From: Citreicella sp. C3M06
GTDB taxonomy: Bacteria > Pseudomonadota > Alphaproteobacteria > Rhodobacterales > Rhodobacteraceae
Assembly (NCBI RefSeq): GCF_018860705.1
Contig: NZ_JAHKQA010000078.1
Coordinates: 1-60,887, forward strand
DNA length: 60,887 bases
Reading direction: 5' to 3'
Shown one piece after another: positions 16,923 to 25,737 of this stretch (position 1 is the stretch's first letter; the number at the start of each line of letters is the position of its first letter). The notes beneath the pieces are model-generated. The model searched no databases. It was not told the DNA's origin and was given only the letters and a program-made list of their open reading frames with translations. A program made the position numbers and the translations under genes.

Positions 16923-19091
16923 ATGAACCAGCCAATCGATAAGCAACATTTTCTCGGTGCCTGCCCTCAAGATTGTCCCGACACATGCGCCATGATCTAT
17001 GAGGTTCAGGACGGCGTTCTGACCAAGGTCAGAGGCAATCCGGAGCATCCGATCACCCGCGGCGGTCTGTGCGTGAAGCTCAAGGATTTCGACAAGCACC
17101 ACTACAACCCCGACCGCCTCATGTACCCGATGCGCCGTACCGGCCCCAAGGGCAGCGGCCAATTCGAGCGCATCACCTGGGACGAGGCTCTGTCTGAAAT
17201 CCGCAACCGCTGGACCGATATCATCGAGGAGTTCGGTGCCGAGGCGATCATGCCCTACAATTATCTGGGCCATGAGGGGACGATCAACGGGCTCTTCGTG
17301 GGGGATGCATTCTTCAACAAGCTTGGCGCTACCGTGGCGGAAAAGACGTTTTGCGCCTCTGGCTCGTCGACGGCGTGGCTGATGACCGTCGGTCCTAGCG
17401 GCGGCGTTGATCCCGAAAGCTTTGCCTACTCGAAATATATCGTGCTGTGGGGGGTCAACACCATGACCACCAACCTGCACCATTGGCCGATCATTCAGGA
17501 GGCCCGCAACAACGGCGCCAAGGTCGTGGTGATCGATCCGGTCTCCACCCGCACGGCCAAGGCCGCTGACCTGCATATCCGGCCGAAACCGGGCACCGAT
17601 GCGGCGCTGGCTCTGGGTATGATGCATGTGATCATCTCCGAAGGCCTGACCGATGATGACTGGATCGCAGAGCATACCCATGGCTTCGAAGAGCTGAAGG
17701 CGCGCGTTCTGGAGGAGTATCCGGTGGAGCGCTGCGCCGAGCTGACCGGTGTGCCTGCCGATATTATCCGCGAGTTTGCCCGCGAATATGCCACGACCAA
17801 AGGGCAGGCCATTCGCCTTGGCGTCGCGTTGGAGCGCAATCGCAACGGTGGTCAGGCAATCCGCGCGATCACCTCGCTCTCCGGGCTTGTCGGTGCCTGG
17901 CGCTATCCCGGTGGCGGCGTTCTGGAAATGCCGTTGTGGGAATTCCCTCTGAACTATGAGCACATCTGCCGCCCGGATTACATCAAGCCCGGTACGCGGG
18001 TGATCAACCTGACACGGATCGGCGAGGCACTGACCGAGCCCAAGGATGGGCGTCCGTTGAAATCGCTGATGGTCTATAATGCCAACCCGATGTCGCAGGC
18101 GCCCGAGCAGAACAAGATCCGCGAAGGGCTGATGCGCGAAGACCTGTTCCTGGTGTGCAGTGAGCTTTTCATGACCGATACGGCGAAATATGCCGACATC
18201 CTGTTGCCCGCCTGTATGCAGGCCGAGCAGGAAGAGCTGATGTTTTCGTGGGGTCACTTCTATTTCACCTATAACCACAAGGCGATCGACGCGCCGGGCG
18301 AGACGGTCCCCAACACCGAGTTGTTCCGCCGTCTGGCCAAGGTGATGGAATTCGAAGGCGATGATTGGCAGCGATCCGACGAAGAGCTGATCCGCGATTT
18401 CGTCAATTGGGACTCGCATCTGATGGAAGGCATCACCCACGATCGCCTGCGCGAGGAAGGATATGTACGGCTCAGCATCGGTGATGTGGCAACCCGGACC
18501 CCGCATGCCAAAGGCGATTTCCCGACACCGACGGGAAAGCTCGAATTCCTGACGACGCAGGCGGATGACGGTAACTTTGTCGCGCTGCCCTGGCGGTCGA
18601 TGTATGCGGACAAGCAACCCGGCGAGCCGGTGGACAAGCTGCCCGGGTATGAGCCGCCCTATGAAAGCGTCCAGTCTACTCCCGAGCTTGCCGAAAAATA
18701 CCCGTTCAGCATCATCTCGCCAAAATCTCACGGCTTTATCAATTCGCAATATGCCAACGAGTCGATGCAGCAACTTCGCCAGGGCGAGCAGGTCGTCATC
18801 TTGAACGAGGATGATGCCCGCGATCTGGGGATCACTGATGGCCAGATGGTCCGCGTCGGCAATGACCGCGGTGAGTTCATCGGCCGTGCCAAGGTTGGCA
18901 CGGATGTGATCCGCGGCGTGGTTTCGGCCTCGCTGGGCTATTGGCCGGGGCTGTCATTGACGGGGACCGCCGTGAATTGCGTCAGTTCGGACCGCAATGC
19001 CAATCTCGGGATGGCGCCGACCTTCTCGGATAACCTTGTTCAGGTCGTTCCGGCCAATCTGGACAACATCTCGCCAGGCCTCGGAGCCTGA
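16923..19091 (+). CDS. molybdopterin oxidoreductase (DMSO reductase family), substrate unknown
   Basis: A 722-residue cytoplasmic-type enzyme with no twin-arginine signal. The N-terminus binds a [4Fe-4S] cluster through Cys14, Cys18, Cys22 and Cys50 (GACPQDCPDTC ... GGLC). The bis-MGD domains follow, with Cys144 in KTFCASGSSTAW as the nearest Mo-ligand candidate, a mid-domain LWGVNTMTTNLHHWP, and the C-terminal dinucleotide-binding domain (ISPKSHGFINSQYAN, then NDRGEFIGRAKVG). Length and order match soluble COG0243 enzymes of the CPHDCPDTC group. It leads an operon with a cupin, a ferredoxin, a ferredoxin reductase and moeA, so electrons probably run between NADPH and this enzyme. Neither formate dehydrogenase nor nitrate reductase signatures are clear; the substrate is unknown. 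Confidence 0.93.
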   Translation: MNQPIDKQHFLGACPQDCPDTCAMIYEVQDGVLTKVRGNPEHPITRGGLCVKLKDFDKHHYNPDRLMYPMRRTGPKGSGQFERITWDEALSEIRNRWTDIIEEFGAEAIMPYNYLGHEGTINGLFVGDAFFNKLGATVAEKTFCASGSSTAWLMTVGPSGGVDPESFAYSKYIVLWGVNTMTTNLHHWPIIQEARNNGAKVVVIDPVSTRTAKAADLHIRPKPGTDAALALGMMHVIISEGLTDDDWIAEHTHGFEELKARVLEEYPVERCAELTGVPADIIREFAREYATTKGQAIRLGVALERNRNGGQAIRAITSLSGLVGAWRYPGGGVLEMPLWEFPLNYEHICRPDYIKPGTRVINLTRIGEALTEPKDGRPLKSLMVYNANPMSQAPEQNKIREGLMREDLFLVCSELFMTDTAKYADILLPACMQAEQEELMFSWGHFYFTYNHKAIDAPGETVPNTELFRRLAKVMEFEGDDWQRSDEELIRDFVNWDSHLMEGITHDRLREEGYVRLSIGDVATRTPHAKGDFPTPTGKLEFLTTQADDGNFVALPWRSMYADKQPGEPVDKLPGYEPPYESVQSTPELAEKYPFSIISPKSHGFINSQYANESMQQLRQGEQVVILNEDDARDLGITDGQMVRVGNDRGEFIGRAKVGTDVIRGVVSASLGYWPGLSLTGTAVNCVSSDRNANLGMAPTFSDNLVQVVPANLDNISPGLGA

Positions 19092-19130
19092 CACCCACGA
19101 CCACCACTCGCCACCACCGATCTTTGATCC

Positions 19131-19153
19131 GTCACGCCTGTTCAGGGCGTGAC
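19131..19153 (+). promoter_or_regulatory. intra-operon hairpin between molybdoenzyme and cupin genes
   Basis: gtcacgcc-tgttcag-ggcgtgac forms an 8-base-pair perfect stem. It lies in the 101-base gap before the cupin gene with no U-tract after it, so it is more likely an RNA-processing or stability element than a terminator. Confidence 0.5.
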
Positions 19154-19192
19154 GGGCAGGATCACTCTACCCTGAAGACCAAGGAAAACACG

Positions 19193-19528
19193 ATGACCGT
19201 TCAAAAATTCGCTGCCGTCACAACTGCCGATCTGCCTTCGCTCGACCTGCCGGGGATCGACGCACTGATGAAGGATTTCGCGACACAGGGGAGCAGCGGC
19301 GCACCGATCACATTCGGGATGTTCCGCATGAGCAGCGGTGAGCCGCTGGCCTATGACTATGAGTTCGATGAGTACAAGCTGGTGCTCGAAGGCGAGATCG
19401 ACGTCAAGGACGAGTCCGGCACGACCACGACCTTTACCGCCGGTGACGTCATCCAGTTCGCCAAGGGCGACAAGGTGGTGTTCTCGAGCGCTTCGAGCGG
19501 GCTCGCCTTCTACGTCGCACAGCGCTGA
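19193..19528 (+). CDS. small cupin protein (EutQ/DUF861-like)
   Basis: The product is 111 residues with a single cupin barrel: FRMSSGEPLAYDYEFDEYKL, LVLEGEIDVKDESGT, FTAGDVIQFAKGDKVVF. Metal-binding His residues of classical cupins are largely replaced by acidic or aromatic ones, as in EutQ/DUF861 proteins. The start is ATG at 19193 behind aaggaaaac. It sits between the molybdoenzyme and ferredoxin genes and 14 bases before the latter. Possible roles are binding or isomerising a substrate or product; no catalytic function can be read from the sequence. Confidence 0.85.
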   Translation: MTVQKFAAVTTADLPSLDLPGIDALMKDFATQGSSGAPITFGMFRMSSGEPLAYDYEFDEYKLVLEGEIDVKDESGTTTTFTAGDVIQFAKGDKVVFSSASSGLAFYVAQR

Positions 19529-19542
19529 ACTGGAGCAGACCG

Positions 19543-19854
19543 ATGACACATGTTGTAACTGAAAACTGCGCCGGCTGCCGCTTCACGGACTGTGTCTCGG
19601 TCTGCCCCGTCAATTGCTTCCACGGGGACGGTGAACGTTTGTACATCGACCCCGTGCTTTGCATCGATTGCGGTGCCTGCATTCCCAAATGTCCGGTCAA
19701 GGCGATCGTCGAGGATATCGATATTCTCGGGTCTCCCATGATCGAGCTGAACGAAGAAAAATCCGCCATCCTGCCGGTGATTACGGCCAAGCAGGAGCCG
19801 CTCCCCGGCGCCGAGGCCCGCCGCGATGCGCTACTTGCAGAGGGTGCGGCATGA
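19543..19854 (+). CDS. seven-iron ferredoxin (FdxA type)
   Basis: A 103-residue ferredoxin. Cys residues in TENCAGCRFTDCVSVCPVNC and CIDCGACIPKCP match FdxA proteins that hold one [3Fe-4S] and one [4Fe-4S] cluster. The start has a good ribosome-binding site (ggag, 9 bases upstream). The stop overlaps the reductase start in ATGA, indicating translational coupling. In this operon it is the likely one-electron carrier between the FprA-like flavoprotein and the molybdoenzyme. Confidence 0.93.
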   Translation: MTHVVTENCAGCRFTDCVSVCPVNCFHGDGERLYIDPVLCIDCGACIPKCPVKAIVEDIDILGSPMIELNEEKSAILPVITAKQEPLPGAEARRDALLAEGAA

Positions 19855-21221
19855 CGGGTTCCATCGCAATCATCGGCAGCGGTCCGGCCGGATTTTATGC
19901 CGCCGAGGCGCTGTTGAATTCCGGGGAGGCGTTGTGTGTCGATATTTTTGAACGCCTGCCAGTGCCCTTCGGTTTGGTCCGCTATGGCGTTGCGCCCGAT
20001 CACCAGAAGCTCAAGCGCGTCACGGCGGTTTTCGAAACGGTCGCAGCGCATCCGGATTTTTCGTTCATCGGCAATGTCACCGCTGGACGCGATGTCTCAT
20101 TCGAGGAATTGGGCGCGGCCTATGACGCGGTCATCCTTGCGACGGGCGCGATTTCGGATCGCAAACTGGGCATCCCCGGCGAGAGTCTGCCGGGAAGCCA
20201 TTCCGCTACAGAATTTGTAAGCTGGTACAACGGCCATCCAGAGTTTCGTGACCATAGCTTTGATCTCTCGCACCCCTGCGCCGCAATCATCGGCAATGGC
20301 AATGTGGCGCTGGATGTCTGCCGGATACTGGCGAAAACGCCCGAAGATCTCGCCTCCAGCGACATCTGTGATCATGCGCTGAAAGTGCTTTCAGACAGCT
20401 GCATCACCGATATCGTGGTGGCCGGACGGCGCGGCCCGCTGCAGGCAAGCTTTTCTATTCGGGAACTACGCGAATTCGCAGCAATTCCCGGTGTGGAAGC
20501 TGTCTTTGACCCGGCCGAAATAGATGAGGCATCAGCCAGCCCCGATGAAATGGACGCCGCAGCCCGCATGTTGACCATTCTGAAGGGATTTTCTCATCCC
20601 GATGAACCACGCAAGGCTGCACGACGGGTGCATTTCCGCTTCCTGCTCTCACCCTCCCGGATCGAAGGCGAGGGTCGCGCCGAACGCGTGGTACTTTCCC
20701 GCTGCAAGCTTGAAGGAGAGGCCTTCGCCCGCCGTGCGGTTGCGACAGAAGCCGAGACAGAACTGTCTGCCGGGCTGGTGCTGCGCAGCGTCGGTTATCG
20801 CGGCACCCCGCTACCGGGTGTGCCCTTCGATGACGCCAAGGGGGTGATCCCATCGCGCGAAGGGCGCGTCATTGATCGCGACGGTGAGACGGTTTCCGGC
20901 CTCTATACCGCTGGCTGGATCCGGCGCGGTCCGAGCGGCATCATCGGAACCAATCGCGAATGTGCCGCGGAAACCGCCGAAGCCGTGCTTGCGGATCTGC
21001 GCGCGGATCGGCTGACCCGTGATCCGTCCCTGCGGTCTCGACTGTTGTCACGGTTGCAAACCGGGGCTGCACAGACAGTGAATCTGGCCGGTTGGCACCG
21101 GATCGACCAGATGGAACAGACGGTCGGCGCGGCCCAAGGCAAGCCGCGCGAAAAGATCACCTCGGTGGCCGAGATGCTGGCCGCCGCAGCTGTGAACATG
21201 CCCGAGCCGGCGCTGCCATGA
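19851..21221 (+). CDS. FprA-type ferredoxin-NADP+ reductase (adrenodoxin-reductase-like)
   Basis: A 456-residue flavoprotein. The N-terminal FAD motif is AIIGSGPAGFYAAEALL, followed by PFGLVRYGVAPDHQ and the NADP-binding IIGNGNVALDVCRIL, with GRRGPLQASFSIREL and the C-terminal GWIRRGPSGIIGTNR, all diagnostic for FprA/adrenodoxin reductase. It moves electrons between NADPH and ferredoxin in the cytoplasm. The start is ATG 19851, overlapping the ferredoxin stop. Placed after fdxA and before moeA, it suggests a dedicated NADPH-ferredoxin-molybdoenzyme chain; no cytochrome P450 is present to explain it otherwise. Confidence 0.92.
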   Translation: MTGSIAIIGSGPAGFYAAEALLNSGEALCVDIFERLPVPFGLVRYGVAPDHQKLKRVTAVFETVAAHPDFSFIGNVTAGRDVSFEELGAAYDAVILATGAISDRKLGIPGESLPGSHSATEFVSWYNGHPEFRDHSFDLSHPCAAIIGNGNVALDVCRILAKTPEDLASSDICDHALKVLSDSCITDIVVAGRRGPLQASFSIRELREFAAIPGVEAVFDPAEIDEASASPDEMDAAARMLTILKGFSHPDEPRKAARRVHFRFLLSPSRIEGEGRAERVVLSRCKLEGEAFARRAVATEAETELSAGLVLRSVGYRGTPLPGVPFDDAKGVIPSREGRVIDRDGETVSGLYTAGWIRRGPSGIIGTNRECAAETAEAVLADLRADRLTRDPSLRSRLLSRLQTGAAQTVNLAGWHRIDQMEQTVGAAQGKPREKITSVAEMLAAAAVNMPEPALP

Positions 21222-21276
21222 CCCTGCGGTAGCGCCTTTCTCTAACCGACCTTCATTGCGAACGCGGAGTTTTGCC

Positions 21277-21423
21277 ATGCCCGATCTTGTCTTGACCGAA
21301 TTGGACCTCGTGATGCCAAAGATTGGCCTGAAGTCGCTCAGGCACCAAGGGACAGTGCAGGCTCCGCGTGGGCCTGCCGCAACAGGCCTCGCTGTCTGTC
21401 TCGCCGCGGAGGCTCAGAAATGA
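21277..21423 (+). CDS. 48-residue ORF coupled to moeA, unknown
   Basis: ATG at 21277 follows a Shine-Dalgarno-like gcggag; the frame ends in ATGA, overlapping the moeA start at 21420. The peptide begins MPDLVLTELDLVMPKIGLKS and is Leu/Ala rich without Cys clusters or a signal. I recognise no family. It may be a leader peptide, a truncated gene remnant or a small accessory protein; codon use is like its neighbours. Confidence 0.45.
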   Translation: MPDLVLTELDLVMPKIGLKSLRHQGTVQAPRGPAATGLAVCLAAEAQK

Positions 21424-22679
21424 GCTTCACATCTCCCATCCTCGCTGGCTGCGCGGTCAGCCATCGTCAAAGCATCAGTGTCGAGCGTGCGCTTGAACTG
21501 GCTACGGCCCATGCCCCCGGCAGGCCGTTGGCGGCAAGGGCGCCGCTGCATTCCCTGCGTGGCCGCATTCTGGCAGAGCCCCTTGTGGCCAACCATCCCG
21601 TGCCGCCCTTCGCAAATGCGGCAATGGATGGCTTTGCCTTGGCACGGGATGACCTTGAGCAGGCGATGACCATCGGTTTGCCACTCGATGCGCCGATCCT
21701 CGCGGGCAGCGCGCCACGGGTGATGCGCAAAGGAATGGCTTGTCCGATCACCACCGGGGCACCGATACCGCAGGGCGCGGATGTCGTGGTCGAGCAAGAA
21801 CGCTGCCATCTGCGCGAAGGGCGTGTGGTTTTACACACCGCGCCTTCGGCAAAGCCCCATATCCGCGGCGTGGGCGAGGATGTCGCCGCAGGTGCGCTGC
21901 TTGCCCCTGCGGGCAGGATCGTGACGCCCCGGCTCGCGGCGGTTGCCTCGGCGAGCGGGACCGCGCAGGCATCGGTTCGCGCGCCGTTGCGCATTGCACT
22001 GGTCTCGACCGGCGATGAAATCGTCACGGCAGGCGCGCCACTGCGTCCGGGTCAGATTCATGACTCTGTCCGCAGTTTCCTTTCCATGGAGCTGCAACAC
22101 CCAAGCCTTCGCCTGATCGACCTCGGTGTGCAACCGGACCAGACAGAAAGGGTGGCCGAGGCCCTGCAGGAAGCCGCCGCCTGCGCCGATTTGGTGTTGA
22201 CCACCGGGGGCGCTTCGGTGGGGCGCGCGGATCCGGTGGGCGCCGCGCTTGGCATCACTGGCGCCGAAGAGATCTTTCAGGGCGTAAAAATGCGCCCGGG
22301 CAAGCCTCTGGGCCTGCATCTGTTGAACGGCGTGCCGGTCGTGACATTGCCGGGCAACCCCTTTGCGGCCGCTGTTGGTTATTATCTTGTGGTGCGCCAC
22401 ATGATCGAAACCGCACTCGGCGCGGCGATCTTCTCATGCGAAACACGTCCCGCCCGGCTATCCGCGAATACCCGGATCAGAAGCGGCAATGCAGAATTCG
22501 TTCCGGTCTCGCTTGCCATGGATCAATCTGGTGGCACGCCTTACGCGACGATCATCAGCCGGGGGAGTTCGGCCAGCCTGTCGCCACTGGCGGCGGCGGA
22601 TGGCATCGCGATGCTTTCAGGACCCGACGCGATGCTGCACGCCGGGGCAGAGATCCCTGTGCTGAAGTTCGGCTCCTGA
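21420..22679 (+). CDS. moeA: molybdopterin molybdenumtransferase MoeA
   Basis: A 419-residue protein with the MoeA order: N-terminal SVERALELATAHAPGRPLA, PPFANAAMDGFAL (domain I), a beta-barrel domain with GADVVVEQE and IRGVGEDVAAGALL, the MPT-binding domain with ALVSTGDEIV and VLTTGGASVGRADPV, and MRPGKPLGLHLLNGVPVVTL with PGNPFAAAVGYY. MoeA inserts molybdate into adenylylated molybdopterin. It is the last gene of the molybdoenzyme operon, so cofactor supply is co-expressed with the enzyme. The start has ggagg 8 bases upstream. It may be a second, locus-specific copy in addition to a housekeeping moeA elsewhere. Confidence 0.95.
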   Translation: MSFTSPILAGCAVSHRQSISVERALELATAHAPGRPLAARAPLHSLRGRILAEPLVANHPVPPFANAAMDGFALARDDLEQAMTIGLPLDAPILAGSAPRVMRKGMACPITTGAPIPQGADVVVEQERCHLREGRVVLHTAPSAKPHIRGVGEDVAAGALLAPAGRIVTPRLAAVASASGTAQASVRAPLRIALVSTGDEIVTAGAPLRPGQIHDSVRSFLSMELQHPSLRLIDLGVQPDQTERVAEALQEAAACADLVLTTGGASVGRADPVGAALGITGAEEIFQGVKMRPGKPLGLHLLNGVPVVTLPGNPFAAAVGYYLVVRHMIETALGAAIFSCETRPARLSANTRIRSGNAEFVPVSLAMDQSGGTPYATIISRGSSASLSPLAAADGIAMLSGPDAMLHAGAEIPVLKFGS

Positions 22680-23076
22680 CGGATTTCGACCCAATTATTC
22701 TGCAAACACGCTCGTCCTGCTTGTTGAAGAAGGGCGCCGGAAAAATGGGAGGTTGTTCCCGGTGCCTGAACGACGGTTTTCGCCATTCTGAGGTATGACC
22801 GGAGCAATTGTAGCGAAATTCCCCTTTCCTGAAGGGTTTTCGATGCGGGCGGTGGCGACCCGCGTCGATGAACCTCGGAAGGGGAAACCGCGGGGGTCTC
22901 GGATCAGGCTATGGGGCAAGTGCGCGCAGGCTTGGGGCAACCAGCAACACGGAAAGGCTGAAAACAAATGCACCCGAGCATTCCAACTGATGATGGCAGG
23001 CGCATACCGGCTTGGGCGGGGCTACGGGGAGCAGCCGGTGTCATTCTGTAAAAGATGGTTGATGGCAGGAGATTGA
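22680..23076. other. intergenic, probably part of an IS91-type element end
   Basis: No credible gene. The stretch from about 22790 to 23070 lies directly beyond the C-terminal end of the IS91 transposase remnant and is probably its non-coding flank. It contains short inverted repeats (for example gcgggcggtggcgacccgc at about 22846-22864) but no clear terminator for the moeA operon. Confidence 0.4.
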
Positions 23077-23750
23077 TCATGCGGCCTGCTCCTTGGCTGG
23101 AGCGCGCGACATCGGTTTTCGCCCACGCCGAGATATCTCGATTATGCGCATGGGGCCGCCGCAGCGGGGATGCGGTGTGCGCAAGGCTCGGCATCGGCGC
23201 TGACCAGGCAGGCGTTTGATATCGCCGTAGAAGGCCAGCTCCCCAGCGTGATATAGGGTCAGCAGCCCGTCGAGGAACAGGCGCGACAGCACTTGCACAT
23301 GCAGGAAGAAGCCGGGTTTGCAGGGGGCCAACCGTGTGCCGTCGGATGACAAACCGCCGCTTGGCACGATCATATGAATATGCGGGTGGTGGGGTCACGC
23401 CATAGGCGTGCTTTCATCACGACGCCGAGCCTCAGCTGTGCAGCGCGCGGGTCATACCCACCCGCGCACCTATGTGTCCGGGGGCTGCCGCGATGGTCGT
23501 CACAGTTTCGGCGGATGCCTTGAATAACAGGCCGTAAATCTCCCGCTTGTTTCAATAGGCGATCTGCGCGATCTCGGCTGGGAGGGTAAAGACCACGTGG
23601 AAATACTCCACCGGGAGAAAGTCCTCGGCACGCGCTTTCTTCCAGTCGCGCGCCGTCGGGCCCTGACACTTGGGGCAGTGCCGGTTCTTGCAAGGGTTAT
23701 AGGCGAGATGATGGTGGATTGCCGCATCGCTGTAAGTCTTCTGGCTGTCG
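23077..23750 (-). pseudogene. IS91-family (Y2/HUH) transposase, decayed
   Basis: From right to left the minus strand reads HLAYNPCKNRHCPKCQ, ARAEDFLPVEYFHVVFTLPA (zinc-binding N-terminus), a TGA, then after frame breaks HMIVPSGGLSSDGTRLAPCK and FFLHVQVLSRLFLDGLLTLY, ending near GPMRIIEI. These are IS91/IS801-type rolling-circle transposase signatures. The middle with the two catalytic Tyr residues is largely deleted. The remnant begins 15 bases from the 3' end of the importer operon. Confidence 0.8.
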
Positions 23751-23764
23751 GCGCCCCCCTCTCG

Positions 23765-24772
23765 TCACGCGGCTTCCTCGCTCGTGCCCCCGTGATGCAA
23801 ATGACAGGCGGATTGTTGCGTCCCAATGTCGCTGAGCATCCGCACCTCAGCGTGACAACGGGGCCCGGCATGGGGACACCGCGGATGAAACGCGCAGCCC
23901 GAGGGCGGGTTGAGTGGCGACGGGATTTCCCCCTTGATAGGATGGAACGCAGCACGCCCGGTGCCCAGAGTCGGGACCGAGGCGAGCAGCGCGCGGGTGT
24001 AGGGATGCTGCGGATTTGCATAAAGCGTCTCGGCGCTTCCCATCTCGACCACGCGGCCAAGATACATGATCGCCACGCGGTCGCAGACATGGCGCACCAC
24101 GCCCAGATCGTGGCTGATGAAGATCGCCGTAAGGCCAAGCCGCTTGCGCAGATCCATGAACAGGTTGAGCACCTGCGCCTGAATGGACACATCCAGCGAG
24201 GCAACGGCTTCGTCCAACACCAGCAGATCGGGCTGCATGGCCAACGCGCGAGCAATGGCGATGCGCTGGCGCTGACCGCCGGAAAACTGGTGGGGCAGGC
24301 GGTCGGCATAAGCGCCCTCTAGGCCCACCTGCTCCAGCAGATCGCGGGTGTTCTGCGCCGCCTCGGATGCGGACCAGAGCCCATGCTGGCGTGGCCCTTC
24401 GGCGATGGTTTCGCCCACGCGCATACGCGGATCGAGGCTGGCGAACGGGTCCTGGTGGATCATCTGCACGCGGGTCGTGGTCTTGGTGACACTGCCGCGA
24501 TGCTCCGTAGCGACGGGTTGCCCATGCAGACGAATATCACCATCCGAGGGCGCGTAGATGCCTGACACCAAACGCCCGAGCGTGGATTTGCCGCAGCCGG
24601 ATTCTCCGACAAGGCCGAGCACCTCGCCTTGGGCCACGCTCAACGACACATCCGACAGCGCGTGAACCGTGCGGCGGCTGTCCTGTCCGGTCAGGCGGTC
24701 GGCAAGGCGGGTGATGGGGCCGGGGGCGTTTTCGAAACGCTTCGATACGCCCGAAACGGTCAGCAGGCTCAT
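23765..24772 (-). CDS. peptide-type ABC importer, ATPase 2 (DppF/OppF-like)
   Basis: A 335-residue ATPase. Walker A is GLVGESGCGKSTLGRL, the signature is QFSGGQRQRIAIARAL and Walker B is LLVLDEAVASLDVS; the C-terminal oligo_HPY segment (CAFHPRCPHAGPRC) carries Cys residues that in some homologues bind an Fe-S cluster. The start is ATG 24772, overlapping the DppD stop in ATGA; a longer in-frame version from 24868 would be overlap artefact. It powers uptake with the DppD subunit. It is the last gene of the five-gene operon; an IS91 remnant follows. Confidence 0.93.
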   Translation of the reverse strand: MSLLTVSGVSKRFENAPGPITRLADRLTGQDSRRTVHALSDVSLSVAQGEVLGLVGESGCGKSTLGRLVSGIYAPSDGDIRLHGQPVATEHRGSVTKTTTRVQMIHQDPFASLDPRMRVGETIAEGPRQHGLWSASEAAQNTRDLLEQVGLEGAYADRLPHQFSGGQRQRIAIARALAMQPDLLVLDEAVASLDVSIQAQVLNLFMDLRKRLGLTAIFISHDLGVVRHVCDRVAIMYLGRVVEMGSAETLYANPQHPYTRALLASVPTLGTGRAAFHPIKGEIPSPLNPPSGCAFHPRCPHAGPRCHAEVRMLSDIGTQQSACHLHHGGTSEEAA

Positions 24773-25737
24773 GTCTGGCTTCCAGTCAGGGGATGGTGAC
24801 ACAGGGCGAAATGCGCCTCGCCCGCTTGGGGCGGTTGCATGGCACAAAGGTCGGTGGCGCGGGGACAACGGGGCCGAAAGGCGCAGCCCTGCGGCAGGTT
24901 GATGAGCTGCGGCGTCGCGCCGGGGATCTGGGGCAGGGGCTGTCCGGGGGCGTGGCGCGCGGGCACGCTGTCGATCAGGCCGCGGGTATAGGGGTGTTTG
25001 GGGGCCGACAGTACCGCTTCGGCGCTGCCGCTTTCGACGATGCGGCCCGCGTACATGACGCAGATATCGTCGGCGAGGCTGCTGACCACGGCCAGGTCAT
25101 GGGTGACCCAGACGATGGCGGTGTCGGTTTCATCTGCAAGGCGGCGCACCTCGGCCAGAATTTGCCCTTGGATCGAAACATCCAGCGCGGTGGTCGGTTC
25201 ATCCGCGATGATCACCGAGGGGCGGTGCAGCAACGCCGTGGCGATGGCGACGCGCTGGCGCATCCCTCCTGACAGCTGATGCGGATAGGCGCGCAGGCGC
25301 TCGGCAGGCGCGGGGATGCCCACGGTTTCCAGCGCCTGCCGAGCGCGATCCCATGCGGCGGATTTGGACACGCGGTCATGCACGCGCACCGCCATCGCCA
25401 TCTGATCGCCCACCCGCAGCACCGGGTTCAGCGTCATCATCGGGTCCTGAAACACCATGGCCACATGCTTGCCCCGCATCCGGCGCAGCGCGTCCGGCGA
25501 GAGGCTGCGCAGGTCGGTGCCATCGACCAGCACCTGACCTTCGGTGATCTGCCCCGGCGCATCAATCAGCCCGAGGATGGAAAAGCCGGTGACGCTTTTG
25601 CCCGATCCGCTTTCGCCCACCAGTCCCATGATGCGCCCCGGTTGGACGCTGAAGCTGACGTCATTGACCGCGGTCACCGGGCCCTTGCGGGTGTCGAACC
25701 GGGTGGTCAGGCCCCGGACATCCAGCGCGGCGCTCAT
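24769..25737 (-). CDS. peptide-type ABC importer, ATPase 1 (DppD/OppD-like)
   Basis: A 322-residue ATPase with Walker A GLVGESGSGKSVTGFS, signature HQLSGGMRQRVAIATAL, Walker B VIIADEPTTALDVSIQ and the oligo_HPY tail (CAFRPRCPRATDLC). It overlaps the upstream permease gene and the downstream ATPase gene by four bases each, so the operon is translationally coupled. The substrate is set by the binding protein, not by this subunit. Confidence 0.93.
   Translation of the reverse strand: MSAALDVRGLTTRFDTRKGPVTAVNDVSFSVQPGRIMGLVGESGSGKSVTGFSILGLIDAPGQITEGQVLVDGTDLRSLSPDALRRMRGKHVAMVFQDPMMTLNPVLRVGDQMAMAVRVHDRVSKSAAWDRARQALETVGIPAPAERLRAYPHQLSGGMRQRVAIATALLHRPSVIIADEPTTALDVSIQGQILAEVRRLADETDTAIVWVTHDLAVVSSLADDICVMYAGRIVESGSAEAVLSAPKHPYTRGLIDSVPARHAPGQPLPQIPGATPQLINLPQGCAFRPRCPRATDLCAMQPPQAGEAHFALCHHPLTGSQT

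Noticed and set aside
16623-18773. A 716-codon minus-strand frame opposite the molybdoenzyme gene
   Set aside because: It runs antisense to a clearly conserved enzyme with intact motifs; the antisense product has no recognisable domain. Codon bias explains the open frame.
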